The notes under the pieces: generated by a model
Database searches by the model: none
What the model saw: the letters and a program-made list of their open reading frames with translations, nothing else
Told to the model about the DNA's origin: nothing
Shown: piece after piece, positions 25,800 to 33,264 of the stretch
How positions within the stretch are numbered: position 1 is the first letter of the stretch
Layout of the letters: each line of letters opens with the position of its first letter
Origin: an uncultured Dorea sp.
Lineage (GTDB): Bacteria > Bacillota > Clostridia > Lachnospirales > Lachnospiraceae
Reading direction: 5' to 3'
NCBI GenBank assembly: GCA_947645355.1
Contig: CANSCI010000014.1
Location: 1 to 38,587 of the forward strand
DNA: 38,587 nt
Program-made: the position numbers and the translations under genes

Positions 25800-27065
25800 T
25801 TAATCCCGCTCTCTCCCTGCGAAGGTCTGCCGGTTCAATGCCGCCGCCTTATGGAACAGCACAAACCCGATTACAAACAGCACCGCTATGATTGCAACAC
25901 CTGCATTAGCCACATTTGTAAGCTGCGCTACCACGCCTACCAACGTGGTTCCTACAAAGGAAGCCCCTTTGCCGCATATATCATAGATACCAAAATACTC
26001 TCCCGACTTCTCGGCCGGAATGATTCTCGCAAAGTAAGATCTCGACAGCGCCTGGATCGCTCCCTGGAACATTCCTACCAGCACCGCCAGCAACCAGAAT
26101 TCCCACTGCTTATCAAGCTGGATCGCAAAGAGAGCGATCCCAGTGTAGGCGACGATACACACCTTAATTAAGACATCCGTCTCGTACTGCTTAGACAGCT
26201 TTGAAAAGATCAGCGCACACGGAAACGCCACGATCTGAGTCACCAGAAGTGCAAGCAAAAGTCCCGTAGAATCAAGCCCAAGCGCACTTCCATAGGCGGT
26301 CGCCATCTCGATGATCGTGTAGACACCGTCAATAAAAAAGAAAAATGCCAGCAAATACAAAAAGATATGCTTTTCCTTTTTAATCGAAACAAGTGTCTTC
26401 CAAAGCCTCCGGAAACTCCCCCGGATGGGCTGCTCCGGAAGCTCTGCGTAATGCTTCTGTTCATAATTTTTCAAAAGCGGGATTGTCACAAGAAGCCACC
26501 ACGCCGCATTTAAGAAAAATGCAATAGCCATTGCCGCCTTCATGGTAATCCCGATGCTCTCATACATGAGCACAAATACCAGGGAGATCACAAAGGGGAT
26601 GCAGCTTCCGATATACCCCCACGCATATCCGTGGGAGGATACGGTATCCATCCGTTCCCCCGTCGTTACATCCACCAGCATAGAGTCATAGAAGATCAAG
26701 CTGGCATTATACCCCACCTTCGCAACCACAAATACAGCCAGAAATACCACCCATGAGGCCGGCACAGCCAGAGCTGCACAGCCGATAACCCCAACCATCA
26801 TCGTAATCACGAACAAAGGCTTCTTATAATTCTTCGTATCCGCCACAGACCCGAGGATCGGCCCGATCACCGCCACAATAACGGTTGCCGCCGACGCCGC
26901 ATACCCCCAGTACGCCAGATAATCCACCTCTGAGATTCCCGCACTGCCTGCAAGATAATTAAAATAAATCGGAATGATCGTGGACACCAGCAAAATAAAT
27001 GCCGAATTTCCCACATCATACAGGATCCAGTATTTTTCCAATTTCGTTAACTTCGTATTCTCCAT
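25800..27065 (-). CDS. UMF1/Atg22-type MFS transporter
   Basis: A 421-residue multi-pass membrane protein with about 11-12 hydrophobic segments. The start KLEKYWILYDVGNSAFILLVSTIIPIYF, the GSVADTKNYKKPLFVI loop after TM3 and GAIQALSRSYFARIIPAEKSGEYFG in the C-half are typical of the UMF1 (Atg22-like) branch of the MFS. In yeast, Atg22 exports amino acids from the vacuole; bacterial substrates are not defined. AGAGG 6 nt before the ATG at 27065 sets the start. The phospholipase-like gene ends 10 bp upstream, so the two form an operon. No substrate can be read from the sequence. Confidence 0.9.
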   Translation of the reverse strand: MENTKLTKLEKYWILYDVGNSAFILLVSTIIPIYFNYLAGSAGISEVDYLAYWGYAASAATVIVAVIGPILGSVADTKNYKKPLFVITMMVGVIGCAALAVPASWVVFLAVFVVAKVGYNASLIFYDSMLVDVTTGERMDTVSSHGYAWGYIGSCIPFVISLVFVLMYESIGITMKAAMAIAFFLNAAWWLLVTIPLLKNYEQKHYAELPEQPIRGSFRRLWKTLVSIKKEKHIFLYLLAFFFFIDGVYTIIEMATAYGSALGLDSTGLLLALLVTQIVAFPCALIFSKLSKQYETDVLIKVCIVAYTGIALFAIQLDKQWEFWLLAVLVGMFQGAIQALSRSYFARIIPAEKSGEYFGIYDICGKGASFVGTTLVGVVAQLTNVANAGVAIIAVLFVIGFVLFHKAAALNRQTFAGRERD

Positions 27066-27075
27066 CGCACACCTC

Positions 27076-27867
27076 TTACTCAAATGTCCGGTCAAAACGG
27101 TGATTTAACTCCCGGCCTTCCCTCACACTCTCATCAAAACTCTCTATCATATCTGCCGCAATCTCTACAGCCCCTGCAAACTTAAGAGCCAGACCCTGAT
27201 TGCTCCGGGTACATTTCGGATTATCCACACGCTGATGCATCAGTCCTTTACTGTAAGCATACCGCCCGCCAAGCTTCATTGCAGTATTGAGCAGACCCTG
27301 CTTCACCCTCCCCGGCGCACGCAGCAGATTTTTAATAAAGCGCAGCCACCGAAGGGAGCTTTGCACCACCTTCCATGGAATCGCCGGATAGAACGGTGCA
27401 ATCGCTTTTGCCGTGAATTCATCCGTAGGCACAAGCCTCCCCAGCCGGTAAGCCAGCGGATGAAGCCCGTCCTTTCGCAGCAGATACTTCTCAAATTCCT
27501 CCTCGATCTCCAGATGCTGAACCCCCGTCTCCCTGATCATCTCTGCCACATAAGGATGACACTCACTGTCCAGGATAAAGTGACAGATAAACCCAAGGAG
27601 ATAAGCATACTGCGCGCTGTCTCTCCCCGCCTTCAAGGCCACCGACACTCCATGCTCAAAAAAAGGCCTGGCAGAAACTCCATGAAGACGGTTCCCGTAC
27701 CTCACAACCTTATTTTTAGAGTAAGGCCGGTAAAAAAAGAAAATATCCGGTCCTTGAAGCCCAATCTCAAACTGTGCATAATACCTCAAAATAATCTCCC
27801 TGATTTCCCCGTCTGTCTTCCCCCAAACCTTCTCCCCAAAACGGTCATGTGCATAAAATGCCGGCAT
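27076..27867 (-). CDS. Zinc-dependent phospholipase C-like protein
   Basis: A 263-residue protein of the zinc-dependent phospholipase C (PF00882-type) family. Candidate zinc ligands are His7 and Asp8 (YAHDRFG), the GPDIFFF aspartate, RLHG and the pair in LLGFICHFILDSECHPYV. Unlike secreted clostridial alpha-toxin relatives it has no signal peptide and no C2 domain, so it is probably a cytoplasmic hydrolase of unknown substrate. GGGAGG lies 8-9 nt before the ATG. A -10 TATAAT is visible at 27921-27926 with a poor -35. It leads the two-gene transcript with the UMF1 protein. Confidence 0.82.
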   Translation of the reverse strand: MPAFYAHDRFGEKVWGKTDGEIREIILRYYAQFEIGLQGPDIFFFYRPYSKNKVVRYGNRLHGVSARPFFEHGVSVALKAGRDSAQYAYLLGFICHFILDSECHPYVAEMIRETGVQHLEIEEEFEKYLLRKDGLHPLAYRLGRLVPTDEFTAKAIAPFYPAIPWKVVQSSLRWLRFIKNLLRAPGRVKQGLLNTAMKLGGRYAYSKGLMHQRVDNPKCTRSNQGLALKFAGAVEIAADMIESFDESVREGRELNHRFDRTFE

Positions 27868-27920
27868 ACATCATCCCTCCCATATTCCAGTATAAGCAAC
27901 AACTCTATATTAACTATAAA

Positions 27921-27926
27921 ATTATA
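27921..27926 (-). promoter_or_regulatory. Likely -10 element for the phospholipase-like/UMF1 operon
   Basis: A consensus TATAAT on the minus strand, 54 bp upstream of the start. I cannot see a good -35 at 16-18 bp, so this is tentative. Confidence 0.4.
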
Positions 27927-28015
27927 CCCCAAAAATGTAAACCATAAATAGCACAATCCATAAAATAATTTAAAAGGTAAGCCAATCCCCCCGTATAATC
28001 CTCGTCAAAACTGTT

Positions 28016-28059
28016 AGAGCCGCAAGTGCAAATGACTATCCATTTACACTTGCGGCTCT
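28016..28059 (-). repeat. Structured 44-bp dispersed repeat, copy 2
   Basis: The same element as at 14597-14640: 17-bp arms (28016-28032 and 28043-28059), 10-nt loop with CTATCCA, and a single non-Watson-Crick pair that is G-U only in minus-strand RNA. It lies 70 bp past the end of the ABC permease, again in the transcript direction of the upstream gene. Relative to copy 1, two stem pairs changed from G-C to A-U on both sides. Confidence 0.8.
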
Positions 28060-28080
28060 CTACAGCCCTGTGTAAGAACT

Positions 28081-28115
28081 GCAGGGGCTCAAAAGCGCCT
28101 CAGCGGCTGCCCCGC
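28081..28115 (-). terminator. GC-rich hairpin downstream of the NitT/TauT ABC operon
   Basis: GCAGGGGC (28081-28088) pairs with GCCCCGC (28109-28115), with one bulge, just after the permease stop and before structured repeat copy 2. There is no good U-tract, so termination may need both structures or this may be a 3' stability element. Confidence 0.4.
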
Positions 28116-28129
28116 ACAATCCTTCCCCG

Positions 28130-28888
28130 TTACATCGTCCACTTAAGTAAATATTTCTTCAGCATCTCAAAGAGCTGCATCACGATTACCAATATCACTA
28201 CCATGAACACAAATCCGACCCAGGTATTTGCAAAGATACCCAGCTCTGCATATTTCTTTACAAAATAACCCAGCCCTTCCCCGGCCCCGTACATCTCCGC
28301 GTACACCAGCATTACAAAAGAACTTCTGAGAGAATTGACAAATCCTGCCAGAATCGACGGGCTGGCTGCAGGAAGGATTACTTTCGTCACCCTTTTTAAT
28401 CCTTTAAGTTCCAGTGTTGCAGCTTTGTCCAGGTATCTTTTGTCAATCGTCATAATACCTGTAATCGTCGCAAACAGCGTTGCCCACACAATATTGTATA
28501 CGATCAGGAACACGGAGGCCGAAAACAACGTCGGTGCCAGCAGCAGCACAAAGGGCGACAGCAAAATGGAGGGAATCACACTGAACGCATAGATCACCGG
28601 GTGAAGGATTTCGCGGATCCTTTGATTCAATCCCATGACCGTACCCAATACCAGCGCGATCACCAGCGAAAACAGGATGGACGGAATGAGCAGCTTAAAA
28701 GAAGCTATCGCATTTCCGAACATCATGTCCTTGCTGTCAATAAAGGCTGCTTTGATCTTGTCCGTCGTCGGGAACAGATAAGGGTTCACCAGGCCGTTGG
28801 CCGTCAGGAACACGTACAGCGCCGCCAGACCGATAAATATGCAGCATGTAATCCAATATTTCTTTATAAATGCCTTTATGGTACCCAT
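28130..28888 (-). CDS. ABC transporter permease, NitT/TauT (SsuC/TauC) type
   Basis: A 252-residue inner-membrane permease with about six transmembrane helices. The first is at about 12-32. The type I importer coupling (EAA) loop is at LDKAATLELKGLKRVTKVILPAASPSILAGF. It would form the channel for the adjacent lipoprotein and ATPase. AGGAGAAGGGG precedes the ATG. It is the last gene of a three-gene operon ordered ATPase, binding protein, permease. Relatives carry sulfonates, nitrate, bicarbonate or thiamine precursors; nothing here selects one, and I see no THI-box or other riboswitch. Confidence 0.9.
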   Translation of the reverse strand: MGTIKAFIKKYWITCCIFIGLAALYVFLTANGLVNPYLFPTTDKIKAAFIDSKDMMFGNAIASFKLLIPSILFSLVIALVLGTVMGLNQRIREILHPVIYAFSVIPSILLSPFVLLLAPTLFSASVFLIVYNIVWATLFATITGIMTIDKRYLDKAATLELKGLKRVTKVILPAASPSILAGFVNSLRSSFVMLVYAEMYGAGEGLGYFVKKYAELGIFANTWVGFVFMVVILVIVMQLFEMLKKYLLKWTM

Positions 28889-28930
28889 AACCCCTTCTCC
28901 TGCCTGTTCTTTGTTATTGCATGTGTCTTG

Positions 28931-29998
28931 TTATTTATCATGCTCTGCAAAGAAAGCTTCCATCTCCTCATAGAATTCCGGAGCTTCCTCACCGTATTTC
29001 TCTACGGCCTCTGCGAGCGCCTCCTCGTATAATGCCGTGTTAATATGGTCTTCGATCTTAACCTGGTTGTCCTCTCCGAGATAACCGGTCTTGTCCAGAA
29101 TATCCCATGCACGTACTACGCCGTCCTTCAACGGGTCAACACTTACGAAATAATGCTCGTCATCCATCATGTAAGCAGCTACATATTCTTCCGTAGCCTC
29201 CTCCTTGTTTGCCTCATAGTAAGACTGGGCGCGGAGTAATGCGCGAAGGACTGCTTTTACCGTGTTCGGATTCTCGTTGATCCATTTTGTCTGAGCAACC
29301 ATACGGCAGCAGGAATAGTTCTCCATAACCTCACTCTGATAGCTTACAATATCAATCTCGCCGTTAGCAGCCATCTCCTGAACTGCAAGGTTCTGGCCCG
29401 TGCCCATCAAAGCATATGCAACATCTCCCCGCACAACTGCTGCCAGGGCATCATTGTAATCAGAGTACACTTCCCACTCCACAACCTCAAGGGGGTTCTC
29501 GTACCCGAGATCCATAACCGCGCCTGTAAATGCGAAATAACTCGGGTTAACAGCTACCTTTTTGCCCACAAAGGACTCGATCCCGTTCCACTCTGCACCC
29601 TTCTTTGCAACCACCGGCATACATCCCTCGATCATATGTCCGCCGAATACGGAAATATCAATACCGGAAGCAATCTGCTGAAGCGGATTGGATGTGCCTG
29701 CATTGGATACAACATCTACTTTTCCTGTAGACAACAGTGTCATGGCGTCGGCATTTGCATTTGCCTCTACCGGTTCAATTGAGATGCCCTCGTCCTCAAA
29801 ATATCCCTTTTCATTTGCGATCGTTACAAGAACGTTTCCGCTTGTCCCGTAGTTCCATTTTACAACATCTTGTTCCGGAGCGCCTTCCTCGGTCTTCTCT
29901 CCCTCATCCTTTTTCTCAGTGCTTCCGCCGCCGGAGCATGCTGCCAGGCTGAACGCCATAACAAAAATCAGCATACCGGCTAAAATTCTTTTTTTCAT
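28931..29998 (-). CDS. ABC transporter substrate-binding lipoprotein, NitT/TauT type
   Basis: A 355-residue secreted lipoprotein. A basic start (MKKR), a hydrophobic core and the lipobox LAAC place the lipidated Cys at about residue 21. An Asp/Glu/Lys-rich linker follows, then a periplasmic-binding fold of the NMT1/SsuA kind: IANEKGYFEDEGISIEPV, TLLSTGKVDVVSNAG and VGKKVAVNPSYFAFTG. AGGAGG 8 nt before the ATG at 29998 supports this start over one six codons upstream. Paired hairpins lie between it and the ATPase gene. The ligand cannot be read from the sequence. Confidence 0.92.
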   Translation of the reverse strand: MKKRILAGMLIFVMAFSLAACSGGGSTEKKDEGEKTEEGAPEQDVVKWNYGTSGNVLVTIANEKGYFEDEGISIEPVEANANADAMTLLSTGKVDVVSNAGTSNPLQQIASGIDISVFGGHMIEGCMPVVAKKGAEWNGIESFVGKKVAVNPSYFAFTGAVMDLGYENPLEVVEWEVYSDYNDALAAVVRGDVAYALMGTGQNLAVQEMAANGEIDIVSYQSEVMENYSCCRMVAQTKWINENPNTVKAVLRALLRAQSYYEANKEEATEEYVAAYMMDDEHYFVSVDPLKDGVVRAWDILDKTGYLGEDNQVKIEDHINTALYEEALAEAVEKYGEEAPEFYEEMEAFFAEHDK

Positions 29999-30040
29999 TT
30001 TGTTTTTCCTCCTCATAGAAAACTTTAAATAATGATTTTA

Positions 30041-30090
30041 AGGCCGAACTTTTTGGCCTCTGTATATCAGACAGGACTTCCTGTTGATAT
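30041..30090 (-). other. Two hairpins between the ATPase and binding-protein genes
   Basis: The 95-bp gap holds a 12-bp interrupted inverted repeat (30064-30076 with 30079-30090, one bulge) and AGGCC/GGCCT (30041-30045 with 30055-30059). Neither has a good U-tract. Such structures often mark processing or stabilisation points that raise binding-protein levels over the ATPase. Confidence 0.5.
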
Positions 30091-30093
30091 CCG

Positions 30094-30879
30094 CTAGGAA
30101 ATATGAGTTGCAACATCCTTATTGATCTGACGGATCAGTTCATTGCGGAGTTTTAACGTCTCCGGATTGTCAAACTGCGTCTCCCTTGTTGGACGCTGCT
30201 CCTGCGACAGCCTGCACTCATAGATAATATTACTGGGCGACTGTCCAAGTACCACAATTCGATTCGCAAGAAGAAGCGCTTCGTCCACATCGTGGGTCAC
30301 GAAAAATACAGTCTTTTGGGGATCCTGCTGAGACCACAGTTCCCCCACCAGATCCTGAAGCTTTGCACGGGTCACTGCGTCCAGCGCACCAAAGGGCTCG
30401 TCCATCAGAAGGATGGGCGGATCTATGCTGAACGCCTGCGCAATGGCACACCGCTGCTTCATACCGCCGGACAATTCCTTCGGAAGCTTGTTATATACAG
30501 ACGCATCCAGCCCTACTGCCTTCAACATATCTACTGCAATCTGCTTCAATTCTTTCTTGTCTCTCCCCGGAAAACGCTGCCGCAAAGCCAGCATAATATT
30601 CTCTCCCGCCTTCATCCAGGGAAACAGGCCATAATCCTGGAATACTACTCCCTTATCAAGACTTGCACCGCCGATTGGCCGGCCATCGACAGTCAGTTCT
30701 CCCGCCGTCGGTTTCTCAAGTCCGGAAAGAAGGCGGAGCAAAGTACTTTTTCCGCACCCGGACTGTCCGAGGATGCAGACAAACTCCCCCGCCTGCACAT
30801 CCATATTTATATCTTTTAATATCAGTTTTTCATCCCCTGCATAGGAAAAAGAAAGATTGCTGACCTTAATGTCACTCAT
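30094..30879 (-). CDS. ABC transporter ATP-binding protein, NitT/TauT (SsuB/TauB) type
   Basis: A 261-residue nucleotide-binding subunit. Walker A is GQSGCGKST, the Q-loop is in VFQDYGLFPWM, the signature is LSGGMKQR, Walker B is ILLMDEPFGALD and the switch His is in FFVTHDVDEAL. The sequence VFQDYGLFPW and the C-terminal arginine-rich tail are usual for the sulfonate/taurine/nitrate group. The ATG at 30879 is chosen over a start 15 codons earlier because the conserved domain begins at once after it; AAGGA is 11 nt upstream, a little far. First gene of the operon, with the promoter at 30937-30966. Confidence 0.93.
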   Translation of the reverse strand: MSDIKVSNLSFSYAGDEKLILKDINMDVQAGEFVCILGQSGCGKSTLLRLLSGLEKPTAGELTVDGRPIGGASLDKGVVFQDYGLFPWMKAGENIMLALRQRFPGRDKKELKQIAVDMLKAVGLDASVYNKLPKELSGGMKQRCAIAQAFSIDPPILLMDEPFGALDAVTRAKLQDLVGELWSQQDPQKTVFFVTHDVDEALLLANRIVVLGQSPSNIIYECRLSQEQRPTRETQFDNPETLKLRNELIRQINKDVATHIS

Positions 30880-30936
30880 TGCCCCGTGATCCTTTCTCAA
30901 TGTTATTGCCGATTTTTCATACAACTCTATACATTT

Positions 30937-30966
30937 AGTTTACAATTGTAATGACTATAATGCCAA
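30937..30966 (-). promoter_or_regulatory. Promoter of the NitT/TauT ABC operon with internal palindrome
   Basis: Minus-strand TTGGCA (30961-30966), 18-bp spacer, TAAACT (30937-30942). The perfect palindrome TTACAATTGTAA (30940-30951) overlaps the -10 and contains TACANNTGTA, the core bound by CopY/BlaI-type repressors. The operator role is a guess; short palindromes of this kind also arise by chance. Confidence 0.4.
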
Positions 30967-31009
30967 TCGTTATTATTGATAACTGGCTCTATTTATTTGT
31001 TTTATCTAT

Positions 31010-31070
31010 AAAAAATGCAGGACACATGGAAAAAGGAATAAATCCCTCTGTCATGTGCCCTGCATTTTTT
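31010..31070. terminator. Bidirectional intrinsic terminator after the MalY/PatB-type gene
   Basis: Arms 31010-31028 and 31052-31070 pair along AAAAAATGCAGG and CACATG (one internal mismatch) around a 23-nt loop, with an A-run on one side and a T-run on the other. On the minus strand it ends the 35.8-31.1 kb transcript. Confidence 0.85.
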
Positions 31071-31113
31071 ACTCACTCAACATATACAGCACTGTATACT
31101 CCGGCCAGGCTCT

Positions 31114-32280
31114 TTATCTTCGCACTGCCTCAATAATCCTCCTGGCTGCCAGTTCAATATTCTCCCGCCTGGTTGCCAGATTCACGCGGATAAACGTATC
31201 ATATCCCCCTTCTCCAAACCAGGCTCCGTAATCCACAGCCAGACCACATTTTTTCTGGATGATCTCCTCCATATCCTCTGCTTTCACATAACCGCCAAGG
31301 TCGATCCACATCAGATAGGTTCCCTGGAGTTCAGAGATCCAAACCTCCGGCAGTTGTTCCTCAAGCATAGATTTCATGAGTTGATAATTGTCCTCCACAA
31401 TCTCCAGTACGTGATCAAGCCATCCCCGGCCGCCCTCATAAGCACTGCGGACTGCAATATATCCGAAAGAATTGCCCCCTTTGACCCGCAGGCGGACCAG
31501 ATAATCATCGTACAACGCCCGCAGCCTTTCGTCCGGAATCACCAGAATCGCATTCTGGCACCCTGCCAGATTGAAGGTCTTCGTTGCAGCCGTCAAAGTC
31601 ACCAGAATATCATCATAGTCCCCGACCGTTGCAGCCGCAGCCTGCTCATATCCCTTCATAATAATATCCTGATGAATCTCATCTGCAATGACATATACAT
31701 GATATTTTCTGCAGATATCAAGTACACGCCTGATCTCCTCCTGGCTCCACACCCTTCCTACCGGATTGTGGGGCGTGCAGAAAATAAAAAGCTTCACGTT
31801 ATTTTCCCGGATCTTGTTCTCGAAATCTTCATAGTCCATCTCGTAACCCGCCTCTGTCTTCCTGAGCGGGCTTTCCACCGGTGTACGGCCATTATTTACA
31901 ATCGCCTCCCGAAATGGATAGTAGACCGGCGGCATAATGATGACGCCGTCCTCTTCCTTCGTCAGTATATGGATCAGCCAGTTGAACGCCGGAACCACTC
32001 CCGGCGAAAACCGCATCCACTCCTGCGCTACTTCATAGCCGTGATATGTTTTTTCCCACCGGATAAATGCATCATAATAGCCCTGGGGCACAACATAATA
32101 ACCGAATATGCCGAATTCGACATATTTTTTCAGCGCCTCCTTCACGCAGGCCGGAGCCTCAAAATCCATATCCGCAATCCACAGCGGAAGCAGGTCTTCC
32201 TCACCGAACCGTTCCATGCAGCCGTCCCACTTGCTGCTGTCCGTATGTCTTCTGTCTTTATAGATTACTTCACTGTCCAT
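31114..32280 (-). CDS. PLP-dependent aminotransferase / cystathionine beta-lyase, MalY/PatB type
   Basis: A 388-residue fold-type I PLP enzyme. Typical MalY/PatB features are RRHTDSSKWDG and LLPLWIADMDFEAP near the start, CTPHNPVGRVWSQEE, IADEIHQDI and the PLP lysine in AATKTFNLAG. The family cleaves the C-S bond of cystathionine or cysteine conjugates, releasing a thiol, pyruvate and ammonia; some members also act in regulation. The only in-frame ATG is at 32280 and its own Shine-Dalgarno is weak (GAAAAG). A nine-codon open frame with a good site overlaps the start. It is the last gene before a strong terminator and could be read from the zinc-ribbon operon or alone. Confidence 0.9.
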   Translation of the reverse strand: MDSEVIYKDRRHTDSSKWDGCMERFGEEDLLPLWIADMDFEAPACVKEALKKYVEFGIFGYYVVPQGYYDAFIRWEKTYHGYEVAQEWMRFSPGVVPAFNWLIHILTKEEDGVIIMPPVYYPFREAIVNNGRTPVESPLRKTEAGYEMDYEDFENKIRENNVKLFIFCTPHNPVGRVWSQEEIRRVLDICRKYHVYVIADEIHQDIIMKGYEQAAAATVGDYDDILVTLTAATKTFNLAGCQNAILVIPDERLRALYDDYLVRLRVKGGNSFGYIAVRSAYEGGRGWLDHVLEIVEDNYQLMKSMLEEQLPEVWISELQGTYLMWIDLGGYVKAEDMEEIIQKKCGLAVDYGAWFGEGGYDTFIRVNLATRRENIELAARRIIEAVRR

Positions 32281-32294
32281 AACTTTTCTGTCAT
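32265..32294 (-). CDS. Nine-codon upstream open frame overlapping the MalY/PatB start
   Basis: AAAGGAAAC is followed by an ATG at 32294 and the frame encodes MTEKLWTVK, ending at TAA 32265-32267, inside the first codons of the downstream gene in another frame. The better ribosome binding site belongs to this frame, so translational coupling is possible. Very short; it may be chance. Confidence 0.35.
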   Translation of the reverse strand: MTEKLWTVK

Positions 32295-32360
32295 GTTTCC
32301 TTTCTTAAATATTTGCCCTTCTGTCATACCAGAGCCTTATGCAGAATCCGTCTCTATTTG

Positions 32361-33227
32361 TCACAGCCGCTTCTCAAAATTTCCATCCACCGAACAGCCC
32401 TCTGTAAATATCATAAATGCATTTGGGTCAATGCTGTGGACGATCCTCTTGATCTGCGAAACCTCATACTTGGAAATCATTACAAAAAGGATATAGGATG
32501 TTTTATTCGTATAGGCTCCCTCGCCGTCCCAGTTTGTAACACCTCTTCCGGTCTGTTCCATAATCGCCTTTGATATCCCAAGCTTTTTCGTAAATATCAT
32601 CACGCTGGTATTAATATTCTGAATATGCACCCTGTCTATGGCGAGCGACAACACCGTCGTGTAGATCAGCGAATATACGACGATCTCCACATTGAAGAGA
32701 AACAGGCAGATCGCATACACGAAAATATTCATAAGAATATTAATTCTTCCCACACTGACATTGGGATATTTCTTAGAACAGCATAATCCGATAATATCCT
32801 GCCCGCCGCCGGAGCTTCTCCCCCGGAGAACCAGGCCTGTTCCTGTCCCCGCAATAATTCCGCCGATAATACATGCCGTCAGATAGTCCTCGATCACAGG
32901 AGCCGACGGAATGGGCACTGCCACCAAAAGCAGACTCTGAATCCCAACCGTCAAAAGTGTCTTGACCGCAAACTCCTTACCCAGAACCTTAAGCCCAAAA
33001 TAAAAAAGCGGAAGGTTGATAATAAAATATATCATACCCGAAAGATCCACGCCGGCCGGCACCGGAAGGTGCAGAAAGCTGACTAAAAATGTCCGCAGAA
33101 GCTGCGCAATACCCATGAACCCTCCGTTGTAAAGCCCAAGCGGTATAATGATCAGATTCACCCCAAGTGCAAATAAAAGACTTCCTCCGACAGAGTATAC
33201 CAATGGGACAAGCAGCTCTTTTTTCAT
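32361..33227 (-). CDS. YitT family membrane protein (DUF161 plus DUF2179)
   Basis: A 288-residue membrane protein. Five to six hydrophobic segments fill residues about 5-200 (LVPLVYSVGGSLLFALGVNL, IYFIINLPLFYFGLKVLG, ACIIGGIIAGTGTGLVLRGR). A soluble C-terminal DUF2179 domain follows (INTSVMIFTKK, GRGVTNWDGEGAYTNKTSYIL, IKRIVHSIDPNAFM). The motif GRSSGGGQDIIG is strongly typical. The function of YitT proteins is not established. AGGAGG 4-5 nt before the ATG at 33227 sets the start. It lies 37 bp after the zinc-ribbon gene and is probably in that operon. Confidence 0.9.
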   Translation of the reverse strand: MKKELLVPLVYSVGGSLLFALGVNLIIIPLGLYNGGFMGIAQLLRTFLVSFLHLPVPAGVDLSGMIYFIINLPLFYFGLKVLGKEFAVKTLLTVGIQSLLLVAVPIPSAPVIEDYLTACIIGGIIAGTGTGLVLRGRSSGGGQDIIGLCCSKKYPNVSVGRINILMNIFVYAICLFLFNVEIVVYSLIYTTVLSLAIDRVHIQNINTSVMIFTKKLGISKAIMEQTGRGVTNWDGEGAYTNKTSYILFVMISKYEVSQIKRIVHSIDPNAFMIFTEGCSVDGNFEKRL

Positions 33228-33264
33228 CCTTCCTCCTGCCTTATCCATCACAGATCTCCTTTCT

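Noticed and set aside
30880-31113. Riboswitch (for example TPP) before the NitT/TauT importer
   Set aside because: The gap contains only the promoter, a short palindrome and the upstream gene's terminator; no conserved riboswitch core is visible.
31354-32496. A 380-codon plus-strand open frame
   Set aside because: Antisense to the MalY/PatB-type gene; the composition is rich in Arg, His and Ile as expected of a shadow frame, and there is no Shine-Dalgarno.
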